Assembly (NCBI RefSeq): GCF_009908315.1
Contig: NZ_JAAATW010000003.1
Location: forward strand, 726,472 to 790,471
DNA: 64,000 nt
Direction of reading: 5' to 3'
Source of the DNA: Paragemmobacter ruber
GTDB lineage: Bacteria; Pseudomonadota; Alphaproteobacteria; Rhodobacterales; Rhodobacteraceae
In this document: in pieces, positions 55,645-63,400 of the stretch
Layout of the letters: every line of letters begins with the position of its first letter
Numbering within the stretch: position 1 is the first letter of the stretch
The notes under the pieces: model-generated
The model's database searches: none
What the model was told of the DNA's origin: nothing
The model's input: the letters and a program-made list of their open reading frames with translations, nothing else
Made by a program: the position numbers and the translations under genes

Positions 55645-57219
55645 ATGGATCAGGACCGCGTCATCGTGATCGGGGCGGGGATGGGGGGGCTTGCCGCCGC
55701 CATCCGGCTGGCGGCCAATGGCCTGAAGGTCACGGTCCTCGAAGCGGCCACCGGCCCCGGCGGCAAGGCGCGCGCCATCCCCTCGCCCGCCGGGCCGGTA
55801 GATACCGGCCCCACCGTGCTGACGCTGCGCCACGTCTTCGACGCGCTTTTCGCGCTGAACGGCGAAAGGCTGGACGACCACCTCACCCTGATCCCGCAGC
55901 GCCTGCTGGCCCGCCACTGGTGGCCGGGGTCGGACGCGCTCGACCTGACCCCCGACCGCGACGAGAACGCCGCCAGCATCCGCGCCTTCGCCGGCCCGCA
56001 AGAGGCCGAGGCCTTCCTGCGCTTCGATGCGCTGGCCGAAGAGATGTTCACCGCCTTCGACGCCCCCGTGATGCAGGCCGCCCGCCCCGATCTGCCCGCC
56101 ATCGCCCGCGCCGCACTGGCCCGCCCGCGGCTCTGGCCTGCCCTGCGGCCCGGCCTGTCGCTGGAGCGCTGGCTAAAAGGCCAGTTCCGCGATCCCCGTC
56201 TGATCCAGCTTTTCGCCCGATACGCCACCTATGTGGGCGGGCGCCCCGGCCATGCGCCCGCCGTGCTCGCCCTCATCTGGCGGGCCGAGGCGCGGGGCGT
56301 CTGGGCGGTAGAGGGGGGGATGCACCGCCTTGCCGCCGCGCTGGCCGCCTTGGCCGAACGCATGGGCGTGACCTTCCGCTATGCCACTCCCGCCACGCGG
56401 ATCCAGCGCCAGAACGGCCGCGTCACGGGCGTGCAGATCGCCGATGGCCGCACCCTGCCCTGCAGCGCCGTGGTCTTCAACGGCGACCCGGCCGCACTGG
56501 TGACGGGCCGGATGGGCAGCGCTGCCGCTGCCGCCCTGCCCCGCGCCGCTGCGCAACCGCGCAGCCTGTCGGCCCTCGTCTGGGCCTTCGCCGCCACGCC
56601 CGACGGGCCAAAGGCGCCCGCGCTCGCCCATCACAACCTCTTCTTCACCGATGACCCCGCCCGCGAATGGGGCCCCATCGGGCAGGGCCGCATGCCCGAG
56701 GCGCCCACGCTCTATCTCTGCGCCGAAGACCGCATCCACGGCCCCGGCAGCGTCGCGCCCGCCCAAACGCCCGAACGCTTCGAGATCATCCTGAACGCCC
56801 CCGCCGCCCTGCCCGCCCTGCGCCCCGAGGAGTTCCGCCAATGCCGACAGATCACCTTCGACCGCCTCTCCCGCATGGGTCTGACGCTGGCCGCGCCGGG
56901 GCCGGAGGCGCTTCTGTCACCCGCTGCGTTGGATCGGCTGTTTCCGGGCTCTCAGGGCGCGATCTATGGCCGCTCGCCCGAAGGGACGTGGGCGAGCTTC
57001 CAGCGCCCACCCGCCCGGACGGCGCTGCCGGGGCTCTATCTCGCGGGGGGCGGGGCGCATCCGGGGGCGGGGGTGCCGATGGCAGCCCTCTCCGCGATGC
57101 ACGCGGCCGAGGCGATCATGCAGGACCGGATTTCCGCGTCGAGGTCGGCCCCGACGGCTATGCCTGGTGGTATGTCGATGGCATCTCGGATGACGGGCGG
57201 CGCGCGGTCTCGGTCATAG
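55645..57219 (+). CDS. crtD: Methoxyneurosporene/hydroxycarotenoid 3,4-desaturase
   Basis: 524 residues of the CrtI-type FAD family. The N-terminal VIVIGAGMGGLAAAIRLAAN is the dinucleotide fold, and GLYLAGGGAHPGAGVPMAA the C-terminal signature at about 470. It desaturates C3-C4 of hydroxyneurosporene in spheroidene synthesis. The last about 33 residues after AAEAIM read through the conserved start region of crtC in another frame and look non-homologous, so the true CrtD end may be extended. Confidence 0.94.
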   Translation: MDQDRVIVIGAGMGGLAAAIRLAANGLKVTVLEAATGPGGKARAIPSPAGPVDTGPTVLTLRHVFDALFALNGERLDDHLTLIPQRLLARHWWPGSDALDLTPDRDENAASIRAFAGPQEAEAFLRFDALAEEMFTAFDAPVMQAARPDLPAIARAALARPRLWPALRPGLSLERWLKGQFRDPRLIQLFARYATYVGGRPGHAPAVLALIWRAEARGVWAVEGGMHRLAAALAALAERMGVTFRYATPATRIQRQNGRVTGVQIADGRTLPCSAVVFNGDPAALVTGRMGSAAAAALPRAAAQPRSLSALVWAFAATPDGPKAPALAHHNLFFTDDPAREWGPIGQGRMPEAPTLYLCAEDRIHGPGSVAPAQTPERFEIILNAPAALPALRPEEFRQCRQITFDRLSRMGLTLAAPGPEALLSPAALDRLFPGSQGAIYGRSPEGTWASFQRPPARTALPGLYLAGGGAHPGAGVPMAALSAMHAAEAIMQDRISASRSAPTAMPGGMSMASRMTGGARSRS

Positions 57220-58043
57220 GGTTCATCGGATCGGTCTTCTCGCCGTGGTATGCCTGGTCGGGCCGCCGGAACCCGCAGAACCATGTCTGCCTGAACGTCG
57301 CCACCTACGGCCCCGGCGGGCGCTTCACCATGACCGACCGCGGCACCGCCGCCCTGCACCAGTCGAAAGACACCCTCACCATCGGCCCCTCGCGCATGCA
57401 CTGGACGGGGCGCGAACTGGTGATCGACGTGGACGAGGTCTCCTCGCCCCCCCTCATCTCCCGCGTGAAAGGCCGGATCACACTGACGCCCAGCGCCGTC
57501 ACCGGCGTGGAACTGGCGCTGCATCCCCGGCACCAGTGGCGCCCCTTCGCCCCCACCGCCCGGATCCGGGTGGACCTGACCCAAGGCCAGACCTGGGAAG
57601 GCCACGGCTATTTCGACGCCAATTTCGGCACCACCGCGCTGGAGCGGGATTTCGATTTCTGGACATGGGGCCGCTTTCCCATGCGCGACCGCGCGCTCTG
57701 CCTTTACGATGCCACATGGCGCGATGGCACCCAGCAGGATTTCGCCCTCGAAGTCACCCCCTCGGGCGAGGCGCGCGAGGTGGCGGCCCCGCCCCGCACC
57801 CCTTTCGCCCGCACCGGCTGGCTCGTCCGGCGCGAAACCCGCGCCGATCCGGGCACCCGGCCCCGGCAGGTGCTGCCCATGCTGGATGCGCCCTTCTACA
57901 GCCGCAGCGTGGTGGAAACCCGGCTGGATGGCGAGACGACCCAAGGCGTGCACGAGGCGCTCGACCTCACCCGTTTCCGCCAGCCGCTCTTGAAGCCCAT
58001 GCTCGCCGTCCGCGTACCAAGGCGGGCAGGCTGGGCCTTCTGA
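57120..58043 (+). CDS. crtC: Hydroxyneurosporene synthase (carotenoid 1,2-hydratase), start codon unresolved
   Basis: The frame encodes EVGPDGYAWWYVDGISDDGR, then IGFIGSVFSPWYAWSGRRNP, then VCLNVATYGPGGRFTMTDRG, the conserved N-terminal half of CrtC, and continues normally to 58043. CrtC adds water to the C1-C2 double bond of neurosporene. No ATG, GTG or TTG exists in this frame between a GTG at 56988 (deep in crtD) and ATG 57330 (already inside the domain), so the coordinates mark the conserved region. Options: non-standard initiation, -1 frameshifting from crtD, or a sequence error. The TGA stop lies at the edge of a palindrome cluster. Confidence 0.85.
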   Translation, partial: AGPDFRVEVGPDGYAWWYVDGISDDGRRAVSVIGFIGSVFSPWYAWSGRRNPQNHVCLNVATYGPGGRFTMTDRGTAALHQSKDTLTIGPSRMHWTGRELVIDVDEVSSPPLISRVKGRITLTPSAVTGVELALHPRHQWRPFAPTARIRVDLTQGQTWEGHGYFDANFGTTALERDFDFWTWGRFPMRDRALCLYDATWRDGTQQDFALEVTPSGEAREVAAPPRTPFARTGWLVRRETRADPGTRPRQVLPMLDAPFYSRSVVETRLDGETTQGVHEALDLTRFRQPLLKPMLAVRVPRRAGWAF

Positions 58044-58045
58044 CC

Positions 58046-58089
58046 CAAATTTCTTCGAAGAAATTTGCAAAGTTCTTCAAAGAATTTTG
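58046..58089. repeat. Two nested palindromes (TTCTTCGAAGAA core) after crtC (locus 4)
   Basis: A perfect 22-base palindrome with CAAATTTCTTC arms (58046-58067) abuts an imperfect one (58068-58089, CAAAGTTCTTC/AAGAATTTTG). TGACCCAAATTTCTT at 58041 can also pair with AAGAATTTTGGTCA at 58080-58093. It lies between convergent crtC and tspO, a possible terminator for both. The rest of the gap to 58200 shows nothing. Confidence 0.8.
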
Positions 58090-58200
58090 GTCAGTCCTGC
58101 CGAGGGCCGTAGCGCGCCAGCCCGGCAGACCGCACGCCGTGCGGAACGGGCCGTGGCCACGCCGTGCGGCACAGCCGCTTTGGGCCGAACCTCTGTTACG

Positions 58201-58662
58201 TTAGGCCGCCACTGCGTTGCGCACCCAAACCGACCGGTTCAGCATCCCCGCCACCGTCACCCACAGCAGGTATGGCGCGAAAAGCGCCCCCGCGAGCGTG
58301 TCGTGATGCCAGAAGGCCACCATCGTCGCCGCCACGGCCAGCCACAAAAGGAAGATGATCACCAGCCCCGCCCCGATCCGCCGCAGGCCAAAGAAGACCG
58401 GCGTCCACAGCGTGTTCAGCGCGATCTGCACCGACCACAGCGCCAAGGCCTGCCCCGTGCCGGGGATCAGCGCTACCCGCGCCGCCGCCGCCGACATGCA
58501 CAGGTAAAGCACCGTCCAGGCCACCGGGAACAGCCAGTCGGGCGGCGTCCAGCGCGGCTTGTTCAGGGCGCGGTACCACTCGCCCGGCTGGAACATGGCC
58601 CCTGTCGCCGCCGCCGCGCCACAGGCGGCTAGATAGGTCAGAAACAGGGTGAAGAATTCCAT
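58201..58662 (-). CDS. tspO: TspO/MBR family tryptophan-rich sensory protein
   Basis: 153 residues, five membrane helices, with FQPGEWYRALNKPRWTPPDW and FPVAWTVLYLCMSAAAARVA as TspO signatures, and ALWSVQIALNTLWTPVFFG. In R. sphaeroides this protein negatively affects photosynthesis gene expression, acting through tetrapyrrole export or turnover. Its place between crtB and crtC is the same there. Confidence 0.95.
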   Translation of the reverse strand: MEFFTLFLTYLAACGAAAATGAMFQPGEWYRALNKPRWTPPDWLFPVAWTVLYLCMSAAAARVALIPGTGQALALWSVQIALNTLWTPVFFGLRRIGAGLVIIFLLWLAVAATMVAFWHHDTLAGALFAPYLLWVTVAGMLNRSVWVRNAVAA

Positions 58663-58764
58663 CGCATCGCTCCCGATCCAGTCAGACCAAGCGATCTAGC
58701 GCGCCCGTCCCGCACGTCCAAGCGGAAACGGGGCAGGAAGGAGTTTCCGTCTTTTCAGGCATTT

Positions 58765-58787
58765 GCCCTGCGCGTTCGCCGCAGGGC
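58765..58787 (-). promoter_or_regulatory. Stem-loop between crtB and tspO
   Basis: GCCCTGCG/CGCAGGGC, an 8-bp perfect stem with a 7-base loop, 3 bases after the crtB stop on the minus strand and without a T-run. It may mark an mRNA processing end before tspO. Confidence 0.5.
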
Positions 58788-58790
58788 CGT

Positions 58791-59819
58791 TCAGGCCAGC
58801 CCGCGATCGCGCGCCTCGAGCTGCGCCAGGACAGTGAGCAGCGCCTCGCTGCGTGCGGGCCGCGCGCCCCCCCGCGCCGCCGCCTGTACCAGAAAGGCCA
58901 CCTCGGGCGCAGGCGCGGCATGCAGCACCGCCGGGCCGGGCGCGACGGTCGAAACGCCTGCCCGCAGCGCAGCCATGGCCAGCCGGGCCATCTTCCAGCC
59001 CCGCCCCGTGCGCGCCCGCTGCGTCACGCTGTCGCCGCGCGCCTGCCGCACGCGCCCGCCGATGCCATCATAGATCAGCCGCGCGGCATAGATGCCGGGA
59101 CGGCAGGACAGAGGCAGCGAGGGGACCCCCGCCTCGGCCCGGATGTAGAACCGCTCCGCCTCGTCCAGCAGCCGCAGGGTGGCCCGCGCCACGCCGGGAT
59201 AGGCCTTCGGTCGCGCCAGAAACGCCTCGGGGTCGATCCCCTCGGCCATCAGCCAGCGGCGCGGAAGGTAAAGCCGCCCGGCCCGCGCATCCTCGCCCAC
59301 ATCCCGCGCGATGTTGGTCAACTGCATCGCCAGCCCCAGATCGCAGGCCCGCGCCAGCGCATCCGCATCACGCACCCGCATCAGGACGCACATCATCGCG
59401 CCCACCGCCGCCGCGACGCGCGCGGCATAGTCCAGCACACCCGACAGATCGTCATACTCCCGCCCCGTCGCATCCCAGGCAAAGCCTTCGAGCAGCGCCT
59501 CGGGCAGGGCGCGGGGCATGTCGAACGCCTCGACCACGCCGGCAAAGGCCCGGTCCGCAGGCTGGTTCAACGGCCGCCCGCGATAGACCAGATCCAGCCG
59601 GTCGCGCAGCGACAGCACGGCGGCGGCCTTGTCTCGCCCCTCGTCCACCGCGTCATCCGACATCCGGCAAAAGGCATAAAGCGCCAGCGCCGGGTCGCGC
59701 ACCCGCCCCGGCAACAACCGCGATGCCGCGTGGAAGGACAGCGATCCGGTGCGGATCGCCTCGCGGCAATGGGCCATGTCGCGCGGGTCGATCATGCGGT
59801 GGGGCAAGCGGTGGGTCAT
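58791..59819 (-). CDS. crtB: Phytoene synthase
   Basis: 342 residues from ATG 59819, overlapping the crtI stop (ATGA). The two Asp-rich motifs are DDAVDEGRDKAA (about 60) and LTNIARDVGEDARAGRLYLP (about 165). It condenses two GGPP into phytoene, the first committed carotenoid step. A longer frame to 59996 runs into crtI and is rejected. Confidence 0.96.
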   Translation of the reverse strand: MTHRLPHRMIDPRDMAHCREAIRTGSLSFHAASRLLPGRVRDPALALYAFCRMSDDAVDEGRDKAAAVLSLRDRLDLVYRGRPLNQPADRAFAGVVEAFDMPRALPEALLEGFAWDATGREYDDLSGVLDYAARVAAAVGAMMCVLMRVRDADALARACDLGLAMQLTNIARDVGEDARAGRLYLPRRWLMAEGIDPEAFLARPKAYPGVARATLRLLDEAERFYIRAEAGVPSLPLSCRPGIYAARLIYDGIGGRVRQARGDSVTQRARTGRGWKMARLAMAALRAGVSTVAPGPAVLHAAPAPEVAFLVQAAARGGARPARSEALLTVLAQLEARDRGLA

Positions 59820-61420
59820 TCGGCCGCCATCCGCAACTCGCGCGTCTCGGCCAGACGGCGCGGCGCATCGGGCACCAGCTGACCCAGCACTTCCGCCGTG
59901 CCGATCACACCGGGCAGCCCCGCCCCCGGATGGGTGCCCGCCCCGGCAAGGAACAGGCCCGGCAGTTCCTCGGATATGTTGTGCGGCCGGAACCACGCCG
60001 ATTGCAGGATCCGCGGCTCGATCGAGAAGCCCGCGCCATAGGGCGACAGATAGCGGTCGCGGAACGTCTCGGGCGTGAAGACCACCTCTTCGGTGATCCG
60101 GTCGCGGAAGCCGGGGATCAGCCGGTCTTCCAGCATCCGCGCCATCTTGGCACGATAGCGCGGCTCTTCCTCGGCCCAGTCCACCCCGTTGTCAAAGCCC
60201 AGATGCGGCACGGGCGACAGCGCATAGAAGGTATCGTCACCCTCGGGCGCGCAAGACGGATCGGTCACGCTGGGGCGGTGGACATAAAGGCTCATGTCAT
60301 CCGCCAGCTTCCCGCGGATGAAGATGTCCTTGATATGCTCACGATAGCGCGGCCCTACGACGATGGAGTGATGCCCCACGTCGCGCCACATCGCGCGCGT
60401 GCCCTTGGTCCCGAAATACCAGACATACAGCCCCATCGACCAACGGGCATCCTTCACCTTGCGGTCGGTCCAGCGCTTCCGCGGCAGGTTGCGCAAAAGC
60501 CGCGTATAGGTATGGCCCGCATCGGCATTGCTCACCACCAGCCCCGCGCGCATCACCTCGCCGCCCGTCAGGCGCACCCCCGCCGCACGGCCGTGTTCCA
60601 CAACGATCTCATCCACTTCCGTGTTGTGGACAACCTCGCCCCCCTGCGCCGCGATCACCCGCGCCATGCCATCGGCAATCGCCTGCACGCCACCCATGGC
60701 GTAATGCACGCCAAAGGCCTTCTCCAGATGGCTGACAAGGATATACATTGACGTCACGTTGAACGGATCGCCCCCGATGAACAGCGGATGGAAGGACAGC
60801 GCGAAACGCAGCCGGTCATCCTTCACCCGCCCCGCCGCATGGGCATAGACGGACCGATCCGCCCGCATCATCCCGAATTTCGGCAGCACCTTGACCAGAT
60901 CGGCAAGCCGGTGCATCGGCCGCCGCCCAAGGTCTTCGTAACCAAACCAGTAGCGCGCCTCGCTATCCTTCAGGAACTTCTCGTAACCCCTTGCATCACC
61001 GGGGGAAAGCCGCGCCACCTCGGCCTTCATGGCGGCCTCGTCCTGCCGCGCGGTGAAGGTGGACCCGTCCTGAAAGCGGATCTCATAGAACGGGTCCATC
61101 GGCACCAGCCGCACATCCCGGTCAAACTCCCGCCCGCAGGCGGCCCAGAGATCGCGCAAGCCCTGTGGCACCGTCACGATGGTCGGGCCCAGATCGAAGC
61201 GATGCCCGCCTTGCGTGATCGAAGAGCCGCGCCCCCCCACCCGGTCCAGCCGGTCGATCACCGTGACCCGCCACCCCTTCGCCCCCAGCCGCATGGCCGA
61301 AGCCAGCCCCCCCAGCCCCGCCCCGATGACAATGGCATGATTGGGGGCATGGTTGGCCTCCGGCGAAGCGGCAGAGGGGGCCGGGGCTGCAACGGGGCGG
61401 GGGCGCGGTGTCTGGGTCAT
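59816..61420 (-). CDS. crtI: Phytoene desaturase
   Basis: FAD enzyme desaturating phytoene to neurosporene. VIGAGLGGLASAMRLGAKGW is the N-terminal fold; FVTSMYILVS-like and GAGTHPGAGLPGVIGTAEV regions close the sequence as in Rhodobacter CrtI. I prefer ATG 61420 (534 residues) because the other ATG at 61444 lies inside a PpsR palindrome. Compared with other CrtI there is an about 20-residue Pro/Ala-rich N-terminal extension. Confidence 0.95.
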   Translation of the reverse strand: MTQTPRPRPVAAPAPSAASPEANHAPNHAIVIGAGLGGLASAMRLGAKGWRVTVIDRLDRVGGRGSSITQGGHRFDLGPTIVTVPQGLRDLWAACGREFDRDVRLVPMDPFYEIRFQDGSTFTARQDEAAMKAEVARLSPGDARGYEKFLKDSEARYWFGYEDLGRRPMHRLADLVKVLPKFGMMRADRSVYAHAAGRVKDDRLRFALSFHPLFIGGDPFNVTSMYILVSHLEKAFGVHYAMGGVQAIADGMARVIAAQGGEVVHNTEVDEIVVEHGRAAGVRLTGGEVMRAGLVVSNADAGHTYTRLLRNLPRKRWTDRKVKDARWSMGLYVWYFGTKGTRAMWRDVGHHSIVVGPRYREHIKDIFIRGKLADDMSLYVHRPSVTDPSCAPEGDDTFYALSPVPHLGFDNGVDWAEEEPRYRAKMARMLEDRLIPGFRDRITEEVVFTPETFRDRYLSPYGAGFSIEPRILQSAWFRPHNISEELPGLFLAGAGTHPGAGLPGVIGTAEVLGQLVPDAPRRLAETRELRMAAE

Positions 61421-61437
61421 GAGGATAGATGATAGAG

Positions 61438-61455
61438 TGTCCATTTTAATTTACA
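61438..61455. promoter_or_regulatory. PpsR/CrtJ site near the crtI start
   Basis: TGTCCATTTTAATTTACA, TGT-N12-ACA, 18 bases upstream of crtI ATG 61420 and covering the alternative ATG 61444. Confidence 0.85.
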
Positions 61456-61461
61456 ATATCC

Positions 61462-62274
61462 GTGACGAAGCCGCAAAAAGGCGCATTTAGTCTTTCGCTG
61501 CGCGGCATATACTGTCAGAGTAGGTTTACACACCCTGCCCGGGAGGGCCGTGCCATCGCCGTCACCAGCCTCAGCCTCTTCCGCTTTGACGGAGCTCTGC
61601 CGCGCCTGTGGGTGATCGGGCAGATGGCCGCCGCCCGCTATGCCCTGCGGCAGGAACGGCGCGCCCTGTTCTGGAAGCTGTGCGGATCAGGCACCGGCGA
61701 AGGCTTCACCCCCCGCCCCAACTGGGGTGTCTGGGCCATCCTCGCCGTCTGGCCCGACGAGGCCGCCGCCCGCAGCGCCACCGCCACCAGCCCGGTCTGG
61801 CGCCGCTGGCGCGCCCGCGCGGCGGAAAGCTGGACCGTCTTCCTCGATCCCGTCTCGGCCCGGGGCCGCTGGGCCGGGGTGAACCCCTTCCTGCCAGACG
61901 GCCCGCCGGGCGATATGTCCGGCCCGCTTGCCGCGCTGACGCGCGCCACCGTGCGGCCCGCCCGCGCGCTGCGCTTCTGGCGCCGCGTCCCCTCCATCTC
62001 GGCGGTGATCGGGCGCGATCCGAACGTTGCCTTCAAGATCGGCATCGGTGAGTTGCCGCTCCTGCATCAGGTGACCTTCTCGGTCTGGCCGGACGCCGCC
62101 AGCATGGCCGCCTTTGCCCGGGGCGATGGCCCCCATGCCCGCGCCATCCGCGCCGTGCGCGACGGCAACTGGTTCGATGAAGAACTCTACGCCCGCTTCC
62201 GCCCCCTTGGCAGCGCGGGCACATGGAACGGGGCCGATCCGCTGGCCCATCTGATCCGGGCGGAGGCGGCATGA
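61462..62274 (+). CDS. crtA: Spheroidene monooxygenase, start codon uncertain
   Basis: CrtA adds the keto group turning spheroidene to spheroidenone in air. The conserved part begins VTSLSLFRFDGALPRLWVIG and includes FWKLCGSGTGEGFTPRPNW and GVWAILAVWP. GTG 61462 is the only standard in-frame start, but it puts a PpsR site (61513-61530) inside the gene and adds 31 unlike residues. The expected start position, 7 bases after GGGAGGG (61541-61547), is an ATC at 61555. So initiation at ATC, or a mutated ATG, is likely. Confidence 0.9.
   Translation: MTKPQKGAFSLSLRGIYCQSRFTHPAREGRAIAVTSLSLFRFDGALPRLWVIGQMAAARYALRQERRALFWKLCGSGTGEGFTPRPNWGVWAILAVWPDEAAARSATATSPVWRRWRARAAESWTVFLDPVSARGRWAGVNPFLPDGPPGDMSGPLAALTRATVRPARALRFWRRVPSISAVIGRDPNVAFKIGIGELPLLHQVTFSVWPDAASMAAFARGDGPHARAIRAVRDGNWFDEELYARFRPLGSAGTWNGADPLAHLIRAEAA
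61513..61530. promoter_or_regulatory. PpsR/CrtJ site upstream of the crtA core
   Basis: TGTCAGAGTAGGTTTACA, TGT-N12-ACA. It is 57 bases from the crtI-proximal site, matching the idea of distant cooperative sites between crtA and crtI. Confidence 0.8.
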
Positions 62275-62305
62275 CACAGCCCAGCCCGACGCCACAGCCT
62301 GCCTT

Positions 62306-62378
62306 CGATCCTTCCACGAAGGATCGCACCGAATTTTCGCAGGACATTCGAAACCGCGGATCTTCGCAAAAGATCCGC
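62306..62378. repeat. Three short palindromes between crtA and bchI (locus 5)
   Basis: Units: 62306-62326 (CGATCCTTC/GAAGGATCG arms), 62331-62349 (GAATTTTCGCAGGACATTC, imperfect) and 62356-62378 (GCGGATCTTCGCAAAAGATC plus CGC). The cores TTCGCAGGA and TTCGCAAAA tie them to the other loci. They fill the 120-base gap inside the crtA-bchI-bchD operon. Confidence 0.75.
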
Positions 62379-62395
62379 CGCCTGACGGTGACGCC

Positions 62396-63400
62396 ATGAA
62401 ACAACCCTTCCCCTTTTCCGCCATCGTCGGACAGGAGGCCATGAAACAGGCCATGATCCTGACCGCCGTCGATCCCGGCATCGGCGGCGTCCTCGTCTTC
62501 GGTGACCGGGGGACAGGCAAATCCACCGCCGTCCGCGCGCTGGCCGCCCTCCTGCCGGAAATCGACGCGGTGGAAGGCTGCCCCGTCAATTCCGCCACGC
62601 CTGATCAGGTGCCCGTCTGGGCCGAAGGCGCGACAGGCCGCGTGATCCGCAAACCCACCCCTGTGGTCGATCTGCCCCTCGGCGTGACCGAGGATCGCGT
62701 CGTGGGCGCGCTCGATATCGAACGCGCGCTCACACGGGGCGAGAAATCCTTTGAGCCCGGCCTTCTGGCCCGCGCCAACCGCGGCTATCTCTATATCGAC
62801 GAGGTCAACCTGCTCGAGGATCACATCGTCGATCTCCTGCTCGACGTGGCCCAGTCGGGCGAGAATGTGGTGGAACGCGAAGGCCTGTCGATCCGCCACC
62901 CCGCCCGCTTCGTGCTGGTGGGCTCCGGCAACCCCGAAGAGGGCGAATTGCGCCCCCAGCTTCTGGATCGCTTCGGCCTGTCGGTCGAAGTGACCAGCCC
63001 CCGCGACGTGGAGACAAGGGTCGAGGTGATCCGCCGCCGCGACGGGTATGAATCGAATTACGGCGCCTTCATGGAAACATGGCGCATGCAGGATGCAGGC
63101 CTGCGCGACCGCATCCTCGCCGCCCGCGCGGCCCTGCCGCAGGTCAAGACGCCGGGCAGCATGCTGCATGATTGCGCCGCGCTTTGCATCGCCATCGGGT
63201 CCGATGGTCTGCGCGGTGAACTCACGCTGCTGCGCGCCGCCCGCGCGCTTGCCGCGTTCGAAGGGGATGACACCGTGGGTCGCCTCCACCTCAAGGCCGT
63301 GGCGCCCATGTGCCTGTCCCATCGCCTGCGCCGCGATCCACTGGACGAGGCGGGATCAACCACCCGCGTCATCCGCGCCGTGGGGGAGGTCCTGCCCTGA
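62396..63400 (+). CDS. bchI: Magnesium chelatase subunit I
   Basis: 334 residues of the AAA+ family. GDRGTGKSTAVRALAALLPE is Walker A, GYLYIDEVNLLEDHIVDLLL Walker B, and GSGNPEEGELRPQLLDRFGL sensor 1. With BchD and BchH it inserts Mg into protoporphyrin IX, the branch point to bacteriochlorophyll. It ends with a TGA at 63398-63400 that overlaps the bchD start. Confidence 0.97.
   Translation: MKQPFPFSAIVGQEAMKQAMILTAVDPGIGGVLVFGDRGTGKSTAVRALAALLPEIDAVEGCPVNSATPDQVPVWAEGATGRVIRKPTPVVDLPLGVTEDRVVGALDIERALTRGEKSFEPGLLARANRGYLYIDEVNLLEDHIVDLLLDVAQSGENVVEREGLSIRHPARFVLVGSGNPEEGELRPQLLDRFGLSVEVTSPRDVETRVEVIRRRDGYESNYGAFMETWRMQDAGLRDRILAARAALPQVKTPGSMLHDCAALCIAIGSDGLRGELTLLRAARALAAFEGDDTVGRLHLKAVAPMCLSHRLRRDPLDEAGSTTRVIRAVGEVLP

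Noticed and set aside
56667..57119. Upstream extension of the crtC frame to an ATG at 56667
   Set aside because: This part is Arg/Pro/Gly-rich out-of-frame translation of crtD; it would overlap crtD by over 550 bases.
56988..57119. GTG 56988 as the crtC start
   Set aside because: It would add a Gly/Arg-rich non-homologous lead and overlap crtD by 232 bases; kept only as a formal possibility.
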